Assembly (NCBI GenBank): GCA_029207755.1
Contig: JARCOQ010000001.1
Coordinates: 90,631,637-90,695,636 of the forward strand
DNA from: Chamaea fasciata
Taxonomy: Eukaryota > Chordata > Aves > Passeriformes > Sylviidae
Direction of reading: 5' to 3'
Length of the DNA: 64,000 nucleotides
Part shown: positions 48,801 to 62,680 of the stretch, one piece after another
Position numbering within the stretch: position 1 is the first letter of the stretch
Layout: every line of letters starts with the position of its first letter
The notes under the pieces: model-generated
What the model saw: the letters and a program-made list of their open reading frames with translations, nothing else
Database searches by the model: none
What the model was told of the DNA's origin: nothing
Translations under genes and position numbers: made by a program

Positions 48801-50305
48801 TTTTTGTTTGTTTTGGCTTGTGCTTTTTTATGGTGGGGAAGATGGATGATAAAGATCTTTCAGGAAGAAATATTAATTACAAGTGGGATTTCTGCACTGG
48901 CATGTGGATGAGAGGAAATTTCTGCCCTGGCAGTATGCCTGTTAAAATACCTAATTTTGCACTACCAGACACACTGCAATGCTTATATCAAATTTTCTAG
49001 AGAATACACTGAAGGAGTATGAAGCACTCGGACAATGGGCAAAGCCTGAAAGACTTGTAGAAAAAAAAATCAAACTGAACCCATAAATTGCAAGATCATA
49101 TTGTCCTGAGAGAAGAAACAAATCTTGGGAAAGCAATTTCATTCAGCATTCATAGCACTAAGCAGGTCCAGTTCCTGTGCTGCCAGCTCTAGGACTGACG
49201 TCATCTGTCCACCATGACATACTGGGCCACTCAGACTGGCACACAAATACTGAGCAGCTGCCTCACACAAACCCAGTTGCATATATCTAGCAAAAGAAAG
49301 ACTCTAGTCAGATATATGAATGGTTATTCACCCATCTGCAAAAAGAAATGCAGTGTGCTAGGCAGCAAACAGCAAGCATCATACGTTCACTGATGAGCAA
49401 AGTGATAATGGGGAAACCACAGGGAATTGTGTTGATAGGAAATGGGTAAATATTGGGGGTCTGTTCAGCTCAATCCACTGGTTCCAGGGAGGACACTTGA
49501 CAAAGCTCACATCCTGCATACAGCTCCAGATGTCCATGAAACCTGGGGGGGGGTTCCCTCTGATTTTTCTGTCTGCTGCAAGTCTGAGAGAAAAGGAACT
49601 GAAGCCCTGGGTCTCTGCTCTGCTTCTCCAGAGTGCCAGCTGCCCTGGAAAGACTGAAGTTAAGTTTTTGTGTTCCTGCAGCTGGCATTTAGGCTCTGGG
49701 ATATGACAGGCAAGATATGCACAGGTCACACCAGTTTTTGGGTTTCTTTCTGTTACACTGGAACCAAAAAGGGCCATTGTTAAGGAATAGACAGTACAGA
49801 AACATCTTTGATCCCCTGCCTAGACTGAGTGAATTAGCTAAATGGTGAATATCTCACACTGTGCAATCATTATTGTTCATCATTGTGACAGGCCGGAAAG
49901 AGCAAACATAATAATTAATATTCAGCATTGTGATAATGCCATTGTGTCCCAGCTTTAAATTGTTCAAACAAAGCTTCTCTTTTATTTAACTCCCTAATAA
50001 TTCTGTTAAATCTTCCTTTTCTTCAGTCTTGAATCAACTTTTCAATAGAGACATCTTGTATCCTCTGGTGAAGTGGGCTTAAAGGTGGGGAATGTCTGTG
50101 TGTGTCACTCCCTTTCAAGCAGTCACTGTAGAGCACAGCTATGACTGAATTATTTTCTTCAAATATCAGATAAAATTATCCAGCTAAACATGGTTTTACA
50201 TGTACATATTGTATATGTACAATGTATTGTATATTGTATATATGTAGATTAAAGTGTTAATATATTATTGTAATGTTTAAAGAAATATATTGAGCTACTT
50301 TACAT
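45859..50305. other. Intergenic, largely featureless
   Basis: AT-rich, no gene seen. An isolated full CRE (TGACGTCA) sits at 49197-49204. CA/TG-rich patches occur at 47643-47740 and 48550. Frames of up to 132 codons (49379-49777, minus) have no domain I recognise. Confidence 0.5.
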
Positions 50306-50433
50306 GGAATCATAGAATGGTTTGGATTGGAGGGGACTTCAGAGATCGTATAGTTCCAACCCTTCTGCCAAGGTCAGGGGCATTGTCCACTAGACCAGGT
50401 GGTTCAAAGCCCCATCCAACCTGGCCTTGAATT
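50306..50433 (-). mobile_element. CR1 LINE 3' tail
   Basis: 'ggaatcatagaatggtttggattggaggggacttcagagatcgtatagttccaacccttctgcc' through 'ccccatccaacctggccttgaa' is a well-preserved reverse-complement CR1 3' end of about 128 bp, and the least diverged CR1 tail in the window. Confidence 0.92.
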
Positions 50434-51431
50434 TCTACTTATTTTTTTCTGTATTTTCAGAAATGCAGTGTTTTATTCCGGTTGAACAGCAGTCACTAGC
50501 AACAATAGTCTATCTAATATGGTCTCTTTTATGAAATGCTCATAGTGCTCATTTTCAATGTGAAAATTGCAATTTCAGCTTTTATCTATGCATTTTCCTG
50601 AATATATCATAATGGATTTATAAGTATGGAAGCATAGTGTGTAAAACAACAAACTCCCTCCATTGTAACACTTGCTGGAGTGTCAGATCTGCTTTTGAAA
50701 ATCAGACTACTCAAAGACATAATAAATTATAAAGAAAAATACCTGAAAATGTGAATGTTCTTGTTAAAATATATGCATATAAATTTTATCTTTATTTGAT
50801 AGTGGAGTTTTCAAGGGTGGGTGAAATAAAAGTACATTCCTCACTGTGAGTCACTGCCCGGGGGCTTTGAGAACCCTCCAGCATCAGGAGGGTTCATAGA
50901 GCTCAAATGGACAAAGGGCTTAAAAGGCCCTTCAGACCTGTTTCTACTTTTGTTGAGAATTGTAGTGGGCACCTTGGTGAGAATGGGATTTAATGGGTGT
51001 AGAAGCGAGAAGGGCCGTGAAAATGGCCCCCAGATGAGGTCATCAAGATAACAGCACACAGCTATGTGATCTTCCAAGGACACCCACTTGGGGAGACAGG
51101 TCAGTCAGTAAAGCCTGATGACTCACAGCAGTGGGTGGGAAGAATAAATTGTTTGCTGTTGCCTAAAGACAACAGAAATGCACAACCAGCAGTAGCACGT
51201 GTTTGCCAACCCAACAAGAAAGGAGGATGAGGCAAGTCCTGTTCACCATGTCATTGCAAGGACTGTATTATAATTGTATCTCCATTATCAATGCTGAACA
51301 GGCTTTTGGTTACCTATGTCTCAGTGCTTGTGAGTGCAAGGATTGGAGTGTGATCAGCACCCTCCCATTCTGTAAGATCTCACATTGAGCTCTTCTAAGT
51401 TCTTGGTACACAGTGCTGCAATTTCGAGACT
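50434..51431. other. Intergenic, nothing recognised
   Basis: AT-rich sequence, no supported feature. Confidence 0.5.
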
Positions 51432-51503
51432 TTTCAGGGTGTGAGGTTTAAGCCAGTTGATTTCCAGAGGTTCCTTCCAATGTAAACTGTTCTGTAATTC
51501 TGT
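51432..51503 (+). mobile_element. CR1 LINE 3' tail (short)
   Basis: 'ttcagggtgtgaggtttaagccagttgatttccagaggttccttccaatgtaaactgttctgtaattctgt' matches the CR1 terminal region on the plus strand, diverged. Confidence 0.7.
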
Positions 51504-54500
51504 CACTTGAGAGCAGGAGTATGTTCCATGAACTTCACTGCACAGGTGACAAGATTAGTATAGTATAGTTTTATGGTAATTTCTTGAATCTTACACTTTT
51601 ATCTTTGTTTGTTTGAACTAACCATGTTTTGTTTTTTTAAAAAATGGGTTTGAGTCACCTAGGTACAAAAAAAAAAAAAAGCATTTCTGAGCATAAAAGT
51701 TAGTTTCAAAATAATCTTGCACTTGAAAAAAAATTCATTCAGAGTATCTTTCTGATCAGAAGGCTGTAAACCTCTGAACTTCAGGGACCTGGGATTGAAA
51801 TGTCATCTTTGTTGTTGGCTGAGACAGGATCAATCACAAACAATGAGGATTATGTACCCACTTAAAAAAAAATACAGTGCCCAGACTGAACTCTCCAATT
51901 TGCAGACCTCATCTTGTCGTATTCTTTATGGTGCTAAGCTGATTGTATGAGGCTGGAGCCACAAGTAATCTCTCTCATTCAGCTCTGCTGCAATGTTGCT
52001 GGACATACAGAATGAAAGCATGTTACTCAAAATCATGCACATGTGTCAGCTCTAGTGCAGGCCAGGAGTTGTGCATTTGGTTTGCTACTTGTCTGACAAA
52101 ATACGATTTCTTTAAAACCCTGAAGAATCTGTTGTGAACCCCACCAGCCTTTACCCTTAGTAGAATTCTCTGTTAAATGAACTGAGCCATTTGTCATGGT
52201 GGTGGTCTGACAATTCAAGGAGTAAATGTACAACTAAATAAAACAGCTTTCTCCTGAACTTTGCTATTTCACTGTAGCTGTTTTACTGGTATTTTCAGTA
52301 TCAAAATGAATGCTACGTTTTGATCCCAAATACTTTTGTGTTCTATCATTCTATTACTATTTAACCTATTCATTCTCATCAGTGTGGTGGTAACAGAAGG
52401 TGTATTTCATCACTCCATTTCTTTTCATATTCAGATTACTACCAAATTTTTGTATCATCTCTTCTTGTAAAACACACATTTTCCTCACCTCCCACCTCTG
52501 TCTGTGCCTTAATACTTTCTTAATTTGATTTCTGTCACTTGTAACATACACTTTGTAACCTACACTTTCCTAGCTGATTTGACACTTCCATTGCTTCCCT
52601 TCGTCTTACCTAGCCCCCTTGTACCTCTTTGTGGCCATCTTCCTAAAGTGTATAGTTCTGCTTCTTTGAAATCCCCCACAGATTCACCTGGTGTTGTCTA
52701 TCAAACTTGGTTTTACTCCACTCAGTCCTTCTCCCCCTGTACATGCTTCCTGCTGTGTTTCCTTAGCATGCTAAGTTAGAAAGCTGTTTCCTAAATTTTC
52801 TTCGCTTGCACTTAGCCATCTCTGTCCACTTCCTACAGCAAAGTCTTTCCAATTCATCATACTGCTGCTCTCTTTTCTCTGATTCACAACTCTCCTCTGT
52901 AAGGATCCCAAGACCCTCAGGTAAGAATCACAATGGATTTTGTTCTGTGATCAGTTTCACTCAGGCAACATCAGTAACACAATGGAATTGGGCCCAGTGG
53001 CTTTGTACAAGTATAAGCAAGAGAGAAAAGATAATGAGCATTTACTTTGAAGGTCCTTTCTTCCTCCATTTAAATCTTGCGCTTAATGATGTGGTTTTTA
53101 AGGTGTTGCTGTAAGATGCCTTATAGGCTTTAAAGACAATTATAATGTGTAGTGCTTTAGTTTGTTTCTCTTAAGTAGCTGAGGTAAAATCTTCTGGTGT
53201 GAAATGGTTAAGGATTGTTATGGATGGCGAGTGGGATCTCAAGTTCTTTCACAACCACTGGTGTAATAATTCAGTGGTTCCACCTGGTATCTTCACAGAA
53301 TATAAGACACTTCTGAGACTGCAGTGTCTCATTTGGACGTGATACTGAGTCTGTGTATCAAATACTTCATTCACATAATGTTCAATCAGAAAGTCCTTCA
53401 GACTTGATATCCTGCCAATGGGGCTGCCACAATCCGTGTATTCATAAACAGTGTCCTTGAGATCTTGTCTGCTCCTTTCTGCACAACCCAGTGTATTAAA
53501 AGAACTTTATCATTTTGGGGAAGGGAACAGTATCCTGTGGTTTTTATGAATGGCTAGATGCCATCATAGTTGTTTACTGATGATGTTCCCTGGTTGGAGT
53601 TACATATTATGAAGCACAGTTGTTTCCAAGATTTAATAATGTGACAATTAAATTTATTTTCTTTTTCTGTAGCAGACCCAAGGAGAAATTAATGGTTGCT
53701 TGTGTCAGTTTTCTAATCAATTCAGTATGACTTTTGCCTTAGCAGAGATTACAGATTTAGGAACTGAATAAATGAGGCAGTAACAAATGTTAGAAATGTC
53801 AAAAAGGTGTCCTATGAAATAGCAATCAAGAAGAACATACAGTAGTAGTTTAATTCTATCAACTTTCTCCCTGTTACCCAAATAAATAAGTATTTTGCCT
53901 GAGAAAGGCCTGCATGTGCATCCTAAGAAAATGTTTGCTTCCAAGATATAATTCCTGCTGTCATTTTATAAGGTAAACTCAGTGACAAGTTTTGACAAAA
54001 AAATCCCTCAAGTAAAGTTTTTCTTAACACATCTTTAGAGCTTCAGGCTACCATAAGGAAAGCAAGAGGAAAACTACTCTTTTTTTCTCAAACAAAGGGA
54101 TTTTTAAGACAAGCCGATGTGATTTGTTGACTTATTTTTAAGTGTTGCATCTTCTTTGGTTGAATCACTCTTGATTTACACAAGAGGATCTTTGTCTAAT
54201 GAATTATCCATGTGCCGTGTTGCCATTTTTCTTACCCAAAGACTTGTGATCATTCTGACCGAAAAGGAGAGAATGCTTTTCTTGCTGTAGGGTACCATAA
54301 ATGCATCTCTGAAAATGCTGTGCAGAGCTTTTGATTTTATGCAATTCAGTGGGATCATTGAAAGCTAGATATTTGGGCATAGACAGCATGATATACCACC
54401 GCCTTTTGCTGTGGACAAGGAGTGATTCATTAATAAGACAAAATGGGCACTAGGGCTGTCTAGTGAATCTACTTAACATAAAATTCACTATTGAAGCAGC

Positions 54501-57500
54501 TGCTTTTCCTTCAGTCCACCTCAGTCTTGTGATCTGCCCATACAGCAGTGTTCTGTGAAGCCCAATCAGAAACAGGATTGTCTCGGGTGAAAAATCATGA
54601 AAATTCAAGTTTTTCAAGCCTTCTACTGCAAGTCTTGTCACTTCAAACACACAAGGTGTTTATGGGCAGGAAAAAACTTTGGAAGGCATCTGTATGGAGG
54701 AGCGCTGACAGACATTGTGTGAATAGCAACATTTGCATAAACTTTTTAGTAAGTGGAGATGAAAGTCTCCATTTTCCATGGTTACTGGATATCCTCAGAT
54801 ATCCAGTTCAAACAGACATATCTGAGAATGAAAAGTACAACTTTTGCAGTCTTTTAGGGTATCTCCTATCACATTTCAAAGTGCAGTCTTCTGTAGCTTA
54901 ACACTCTACAGTGATGGCTTACAGATAGGCAAGATATACTGGCACAGGCTGTAGACAAAGCTTAACATATTAGCACAGGATGATAGAGTGTGAAATGGTA
55001 CATAAGGTTGGCTGATTCTCCTACAAGCCAGATTAATTCAGCTCATCCATGGCTACGTGCTATTATAGCTAGGTTGGCTCCAGTATGAATCCAGCTCAAT
55101 TATATCAACACTGCGCTGCAGTGTAAAGTGTAGATGTACTCACTGTTGCAAAATATATCCACCACAATTACTGAGAAATGCCCCTCAGAGTGCACTTTCT
55201 TTGGGTGCACTTTCTGAAAGAGTCCTCCAGAAGCAGAGAAGGACAAACATGAACTCAGAAGCTCTCAAGTAATATTGCAGTCATTTGACTCTGGAGCAGA
55301 ATTGGATTTTAATCAATTTCACGGAGAGTTCTTTCTGTCAAGAAACCAAGCCCAAGGAAAAAGGTATATTTTAATTTGCTGCAAATTATGTGGTTGGTGT
55401 TTGCAGCAATGTGAAAAAGTCAGATTCCCAGTGGATGCTGCCTTTTGCACCAATTATTCGTGCAAAAGTCGGTAACTTTCATAAACTTTGGTTTAGTAGG
55501 CTAACAAACAGCAATGTTCTGTCCTGGTTCTTCAAACATGGGGCTTTCAGTGAAAAAGTAATAGCAAAAATAAAGACTAATGCTTCTTAGCTTTTGAATA
55601 GAGAATACATCTATGTAGGATTCTTTTCCTAGGTCTTCAGTCTTTGCCGATTATATGCATTCAGCACAACGGAAATGAAAAACAGTGAAATATGTTATCC
55701 CCTAATGTCTAGGTAATTAGTTCACTTCCTAGCACGTCTTTCTAGTATCACTTTTTAGAAAAGAGACTTACACAGTGGAACATTCAGAAGCCTTATATTC
55801 ACTTGCTTAAGTGAACGCAGAGCAGAGGAGATTCATTATTTAAAATAGTTTAAAGAAAGCTGTCATTTAAAACATCTGGTATTTTAAAGTGTTCCTGGTT
55901 ATGTTTCTGTTCTGTCAAAAAAATATTTTCTTACTTAGTGGAAGGTATGAAATGTTTTTAATTTCCTACATTAGTCCATAAGCCTTAGCCAAGCTGCTCA
56001 ATTGTGATATTATATAGAAAACTTGATATCCCTGGGAATACTTGCTGAAGAGCTGCTGTGCTGATGTTGGGATTTTTATTACACTAAGTACATTCATAAC
56101 CTGTTAGTATTCTTCTTTCTAGTCTTGTAGTACATGTTGCAAAACACTTAAAACTAAAATCCCCATTGATTATTACCAGTTAAGAAAATACCAATACCTG
56201 GTCTCAGTTCTTAATTTACACTAAACTAAATTTATAGGTTAATAGGGGAGTGTTATGGCTCTCTATGAACTGTGTTGCTTTTTAAACCTTTAGAGTTACA
56301 TTTTATGTACTTTCTCACTGTTTTGTGTGTGGGTTAGTTGGGGTTTTTTTCTAATTGGTTTAATATACAAGCTGTGTTTCTGAATATGTCTTGATTACTT
56401 CCAAAATTTCTGAAGCAATGCTTTCCTCTCATGCATTTTGTATTTTGAATATGCTCGACAGGCAGACTTCAAACTTGTTCATTCCGTTTAACCTTTCAAC
56501 CACTGTAGTTGCAAATGACATCAAAATGCCGTAGCTCTGCTCAAAGAAGAGACAGTTGCATACCCTTCATTGAGTTTGTGAGACTTAACCAGTGTAACTC
56601 TTTTGAATGATGGGAAATTTGTCAAGTCCAAGCTGCCCTTGTCCCAGAATAGAATTATGCAGCTCTTGCTGAAACACATTTCCTCAGTGCAGATTTTCCG
56701 ATTTTTGCAGGTTCATATTGATCTGATTCAGACCTGATTGGATTATCTGCTGCTGTGGCAGTGTATTTCTATCAGAAACACATGGGAGGGAGATACACTG
56801 CATTCTTAACTGGATTCTGATACATCCCATGAATAAATTGCAGCTTCTTTCTTCTCCTCTTATCCAGTCCAAAGGGCACTGTATATAGAGTCTCAGCCCA
56901 TAAGGTTTCTGCCCTTCGCTTGAAATATTCTAGCAGCACTTCAACTTTTTCACTGATGGTTCAGAATGGGTAAAAAAATTACCACATTTCACTGCTAAAT
57001 AACAGTTAAAGCTGAGCAATTCATATCAGTCCCCCTGAAGTTTAATTGCTTTATAAGCATTAATCTGAGTTAAGTCTCACCAGCAGAACACTCCAGTGAT
57101 TCTGACATTGGTAGTGTAGCAATTTATGGAGCTCTGACAGTCCCCAATCATCCCCAGTAGCTACAAAGATACTTCCAGGCTAATAGTTAAAGCTGCTCTT
57201 GTTTCACATGTTTCCTATATTCCTTAAAAGAATAGAATAAAAGCTCTCTGTATCATTTGACACAAATTAATTTCACTCCTTCCGTCTGCTTTTTCAATGC
57301 CTGCAGTTTTATTTCATGTACCTGCATCTAGAATGGTGGGTGTGCATGCAGTAACTGCTCTTTGCATGTTGTGTATAAATCAGGTCAAATGGAATTTTTC
57401 TACAAACCTTTTGAAAGAGGGCAGTACCTGTTGCTGTCAAAATAATGTCTCCTTACTGACACTTGTCTGTTAGGATTGTTCATTTCCCATGAATGCAGTT

Positions 57501-60500
57501 GAAGACATACAACTTTACTGCATGTCAACCACATCTACGAAATACTGTACTTGTATAGCATCTGAGGGTTTTTGTGCTTGCTCTTTTTCAAATAAGATTT
57601 TTTTAAAAAAAATTCTTAGTTACACTGAAATTCTAGTGATGATAACTATGTTATAATAATAATAATAATAAAAATAATAATAATAATGTCAGTTGAGGTG
57701 GGCTTATATGCCAACTTTGCTCTATTGCTAAAATAAGAATAATCTTTATCCCAGAAATAACGGGTTTTAGGTGTGTGCTTTAGGGGAATGAAATTAAATA
57801 TTAAAATTACACTTTATGAATCCAGTTTATAGTGTTGTTTCCTCATACCCCTCACTTTTCAAGCTATTGGGACTATTTGCAGCATCAGCTGGATCAGACT
57901 TTAGTTGCCAGTGTTTCAAAAAGTACATGATGATAGAAGACCAGGTCTGAAAATGTTGTTTGCAAATGGAAGTCTGTATTGGATTTGCATTATTTTGATG
58001 TAGAGTTTTCAAATATTCTTGTGACTGAAATAACTGCAGTTGTTTTTTACTATTTCCTTTCTGCACAGGGTAAGATGCAAATTCTGATCAGTAGTTACAG
58101 CAGAAAACCTTGTATGAAAACTAAATTTATGTAAAAAATACATAAAATCCAGTATCAGTACTGCCCTGTGTAATATCCACCCTTTTTATTTCCTGTTTGC
58201 ATTATTGACATAAAATAGGCAATATAGTAAAATCTTTGTATGTAGTCATATCCTCAAAAATGTCTGAAACGGAATATACTAAGTTAAACATACTTGTATT
58301 AGGTGGATTTTTCTTAATTACAATAGAAAAAGCTTATTTTTCTATTCTGGGATTGTTTTCAGCTCCATTAGGACAAAGCTAATGCCACACTTACTTTCTA
58401 TTAAATCTTTTGAAGGTTAATTGGAACTTATTATAATGCATTAAAATTATTCCCCTATGTGGAGAGAAATTTTTCACTGAATGATGTAATAGAGATAAAT
58501 TTTCTGTCATTTTGTCTCACCTGGTCTCTCCCAAATTATGTAACATAGAAAATATGTGTGAAAAGAGAGAATTCTGTTATCTTTTGGGGATGTTACATTT
58601 TGAGTATGTCACAATATATCTTCTATTAGAAGCAATTTTTATTTCAAAAGCAGAAGTTATTTTCTTGTATTTCTGGACTTATTTTAATTACTTTCATTTA
58701 AGCATAGAGTAGCAAGCAGAGCAAGGATGTAGAATTCTATGGTGCTCTCTTCAAGTGTTCTGAAACTTAATACAAAATCGTATTGGCTTTTAATAGTGTC
58801 TAATATAAAGATAAATGCTAGACATATCTGTGGACCATATGATTAAATATTTATGCCTACATTAAGAAATACTGGGAAGCTTTTTATTTATTTATAATTT
58901 TGTATCTTTTCAAGTCATATTCTAGAACCAATGTCCTACAGACTGTTCAACTCTCAGAAGAGCTCCTAAAGGGCACAAGCACTAAAGCAGAGGAGCAGAA
59001 CTCTACCTTATTTGATAAAGCTACCAAAATCCACCCCTACTACCAAAGAGGATAATGTCTAACCTTTCCCTGTAATAGTAGTAAGGTCATGAGTTCTGTT
59101 GTGACACACAAATTTTAACTGAGTAGATTGCTTTCTGGTTTCAGAGTTATAAAGGAAAAGCCATTAGCAGTGAGAAAACTGTGCAAGAGAAAATGCCTAA
59201 CAGCCCAAGTAAGCAGGTTGTGAAAGAATTAAAAATAATTTTAAAGGAATTAATTCTGTTTAACTAGCATATTTCCAAAATTAAGTGTTACCATTTTAGA
59301 TACAAATTTCAAGCAATCTCTTTTTACTTATCAATTTAATCTAATTAAGCCAGTTTAAATCAAGACAGCTAATAAAAGCTCAGATCCTTTGTCCTTTATT
59401 ACTTTTATTCTTAAACAGCTACAAAGCAGCCCACAACCGTATGTCACATTGAGTAGTCACTTGGCATATTACTATATAAATAGCTCATGAATTCTATATG
59501 AGGGAAAAATTCTTCTTAAGAGATATTGGAAGAGGTTTTGTTTTTGTCTACAAGCCTAAATAATAAAACATTTTTTTCTACACCACAGTTGCAGGATTCA
59601 TATCAATACTGTAGTAGCCTGTAGCTAGAAAGTACGTAATTGAGAATAGTAGGGTTTCAATAAGGGATTTACTTTGTTTTCATACCATTTTCCACTACTA
59701 CCTGACACATAATGTGAGTTACTGGAATAAGAAAAAAGTATTCCAAATGATATTGTTAGTAAGAAATAGAGTCTGATGATTTCTGAATATGTACAGGCAA
59801 AGGATGCAAAAAGAGCCTGTGTCAAACACCGAATTAAGTGAACACTGTTACATTAAAATCTCCCTGCTAACTTAACAGGATGGGGAGGAGGAATAATAAT
59901 AATAAAAAAGACTGTTTATTTTCTTTTTTTTCTAGTATGAGATGGCACATTAATATTACATTACTTGTCATACTATATAATTGGAGACCATGAATTCCAT
60001 TTTAAATATGAAAAACTATAATTTTCTGTGTCTTGATTTTTGTGCAGGGTTGTAGAGGATTGAAAGAGATCAAGCAAAGACCTAAATATTGCAACAGTAA
60101 CTTCTGATAAGAATGCTTCTCTTTCATATTAGTCTCAGCAGTCAGTAATGCACAACTTTTTACTGTATATGTTGTGGGGTTTCTCTTTCATGCATAGTTA
60201 TTGGAGGAATAACCTCATTACCTATGCTGTTGAAAACTAAGCTTTTGTGAAAAGAATGGAGGCATTTTTCATAGCAGTTTACACAGCTGACCATAAGCCA
60301 AGCATGGATCAGTACATCACATTCTGTAACTCCTGTGCAAAGTCTCGCATTGATCGGAGTTGACAGGGAAATGCCCATTGTTAAAACCCATCCACTGTTA
60401 GCAGAAATGTGGCATGAAACAGGTTGAACATGTGATAGCTGCTGGCACTTTGAACGTTGTCTATTCAAATGCCAGATTAGTAAAGCACTTTGGGGTGGGG

Positions 60501-62425
60501 TTTTTTGCACTGGGCTTAGCACAAACTGGAAAAATCTAGTGCAATGGTCATTTCCTGCTGAGTCAGAATGCAGCAAAGCTCCTCCAACAGGAATGCAGTG
60601 GCCCACAGGAGATGGTTGCTTTCTGATCTGCGCTGAGGAAGAGACTACACTGTGTTTGGAAACTTAGAAATGATCAAAGAGCTTCTGTGACATTTGTGAA
60701 GGAAAGTATTTCAATATGTTTTTACAACTCTTCTTTCAGAACACAGTTTATCTCTTCGGATGCTCTGCCTTTAGGTTGGGTTTTTTTAGTGAATTGCTAA
60801 CATTTGTGACTATGTGGTTGCTAGAAGAGATAGCACTTCAGAGTGTTTAGCACATAATATTGAAAGAGGCTTAAAATCAACAACAGATCTGTAAAGATAA
60901 CTGGATTATGTTACAGAAATAATTTTAGTAAATGAGATTTACCCAATATATTTCTCTAAACAGAAATCTCAACATATGGCTATTTCTATCCAAACTAGAG
61001 GAGTTGGACTCCTTCCTCTCTTACAGAGAAAATAGACTGAAAATTCTCCCAGCTGTATTCCTTGTCTACTAATTTTGTTTCCCTCCTTTCTACCAGTTTT
61101 TGCCCATGTGGAGAAGAAAAGGCATTTCTTGTGTTCCCTGCAAGTGAACCCTTGCAAGAAGTTCTTTTTCATGGAAAGTAAGTTTCTCTGTATTTATTTA
61201 TCTATCTATATTTTTTTCCTTATCTTCTTTCCTAAATATGCTTAGCTTGTATTTAAAGGAAACTTAAAAACCTTTGAAAATATCACACGTTGAGTAGGTC
61301 CATGGATGATATCTTATGGAAATTGCTGAGCTCATATATTAATTTTAGGTTATATGTGAAATATTGGCAAATTCCCTAAAAAAAAAAAAAAAAAAGTGAG
61401 AGATGAATGATAAAAGGTTGGTTTGACGAACTGGGCAAAGATGATCTTCCATTAGGGAAGAGAGGCACAAGTTTCCCATCTACTTTGCCCTGTCAGCATG
61501 ACTGAGCTCCAATACTGAGAGTTTCATCTACAAGTAATTGCTTCTGGCCTCTCGTAAGAACACTTTGTCTACACAGTGTTTGATAGATGAGTGCAAAGAA
61601 GGGCCATAAGATGTTGCACAGCCCATTCACCTTTCTTTCCACGCCTGGAAAGAAAGTCTGCAGCTCCAGAGCAGTGATGAGTACAAAACCGATCAATGGC
61701 CAGTGGCCTGTTTGGGCTCATGATCCACTGCACTCTGTCTGGCTATGTGGGGTCATAGATAAGAGCTTGCTATTATTAACTCAGTCTGGTCCTGTGGGTC
61801 ACCTCCTCTCGCCATCAAGGGAGGTTATTCCCCCTCATTCTGGGTTTGCCCTCCAGCAGTCACATGGAGCACTGGAGGGACTGCTTGTGTCTTCTGCCTT
61901 CCAGAGGATGCCTCTCTTCAGCTTTTAGTAAAAGTTTCAAGTAGAGGAGTTCATGAGGTAGAGGACAGGTGGCACTAGGTTGGAAAGAGAGGGAGTCAGA
62001 GCTCAAGCAGCAACAAGAATGATGGATTGACTCCTGTGATGCTTAGTCAGGACTCTTACAAAAGGCAAGTGCTTGTCATAGGATAACAGATGTGCTTGTT
62101 CTTGAATAAATTGCAGTGGGTACTGTCATCATTGGACGTGTCAAGTAGTTTATATTTTGTTCAGAAAGCTGCTATGTGCTACATAATACTCATGGGTATG
62201 AAATGTTCTGCAATTGCATTGTGCTGATCCCATCAGATGGATTCTGTGGAAGGCAGGATAGCAGGATTCTAGGTTTTGTAAAAATTAATTCATATGTTAA
62301 ATAAAAGAATTGTTATCTAGGAGACCTGTGTATCTATGAAAACAATTGTTAACTTGATTCTTTATTCAGTAAGAGATAAAGCTTTTCAAACAGATCACAC
62401 AGAGTGAGTTCAGGATAACAAAACA
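51504..62425. other. Long AT-rich gene-free stretch
   Basis: About 11 kb with no recognised gene, RNA gene or LTR. It includes a short (TAA)n repeat at 57652-57687 and a 17-bp A run at 61379. The open frames are 60-148 codons with no domain signature; the longest (60160-60606, minus, 148 codons) has no recognisable motif. Confidence 0.5.
57652..57687. repeat. (TAA)n trinucleotide repeat
   Basis: About twelve TAA/ATA units with one AAA interruption. Confidence 0.95.
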
Positions 62426-62680
62426 TTGAATCATAGAGCAGTTTGTTTTAGAAAGAATCTCCAGGAAAATCCAGTTCCTTTTGCTTAAAGCAGGGCTCAG
62501 TTCCAAGGTAGAATGGCCTGACCAGGGTTGTATCCAGTCAAGGATATCTGTAAGGTTGCATGTTTCTTTTACATCTGTCTTGAAGCGTGTTTAGTGTTTG
62601 AGTACCTTGTGTACTATTTGTTTTTTCTAATCTGTAATTGAAATTTCCTGAGCTACAACTTGTGTCTCTTGGTATCAAAC
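62426..62680 (-). mobile_element. Diverged CR1 LINE 3' region
   Basis: Starts 'tgaatcatagagcagtttgttttagaaagaatctccagg' and continues through 'gttgtatccagtcaaggatatctgtaagg', 'gtttagtgtttgagtacc' and 'taatctgtaattgaaatttcctgagctacaacttgtgtctcttg'. That is the CR1 3' order in reverse complement over about 250 bp, old and diverged. Confidence 0.75.
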
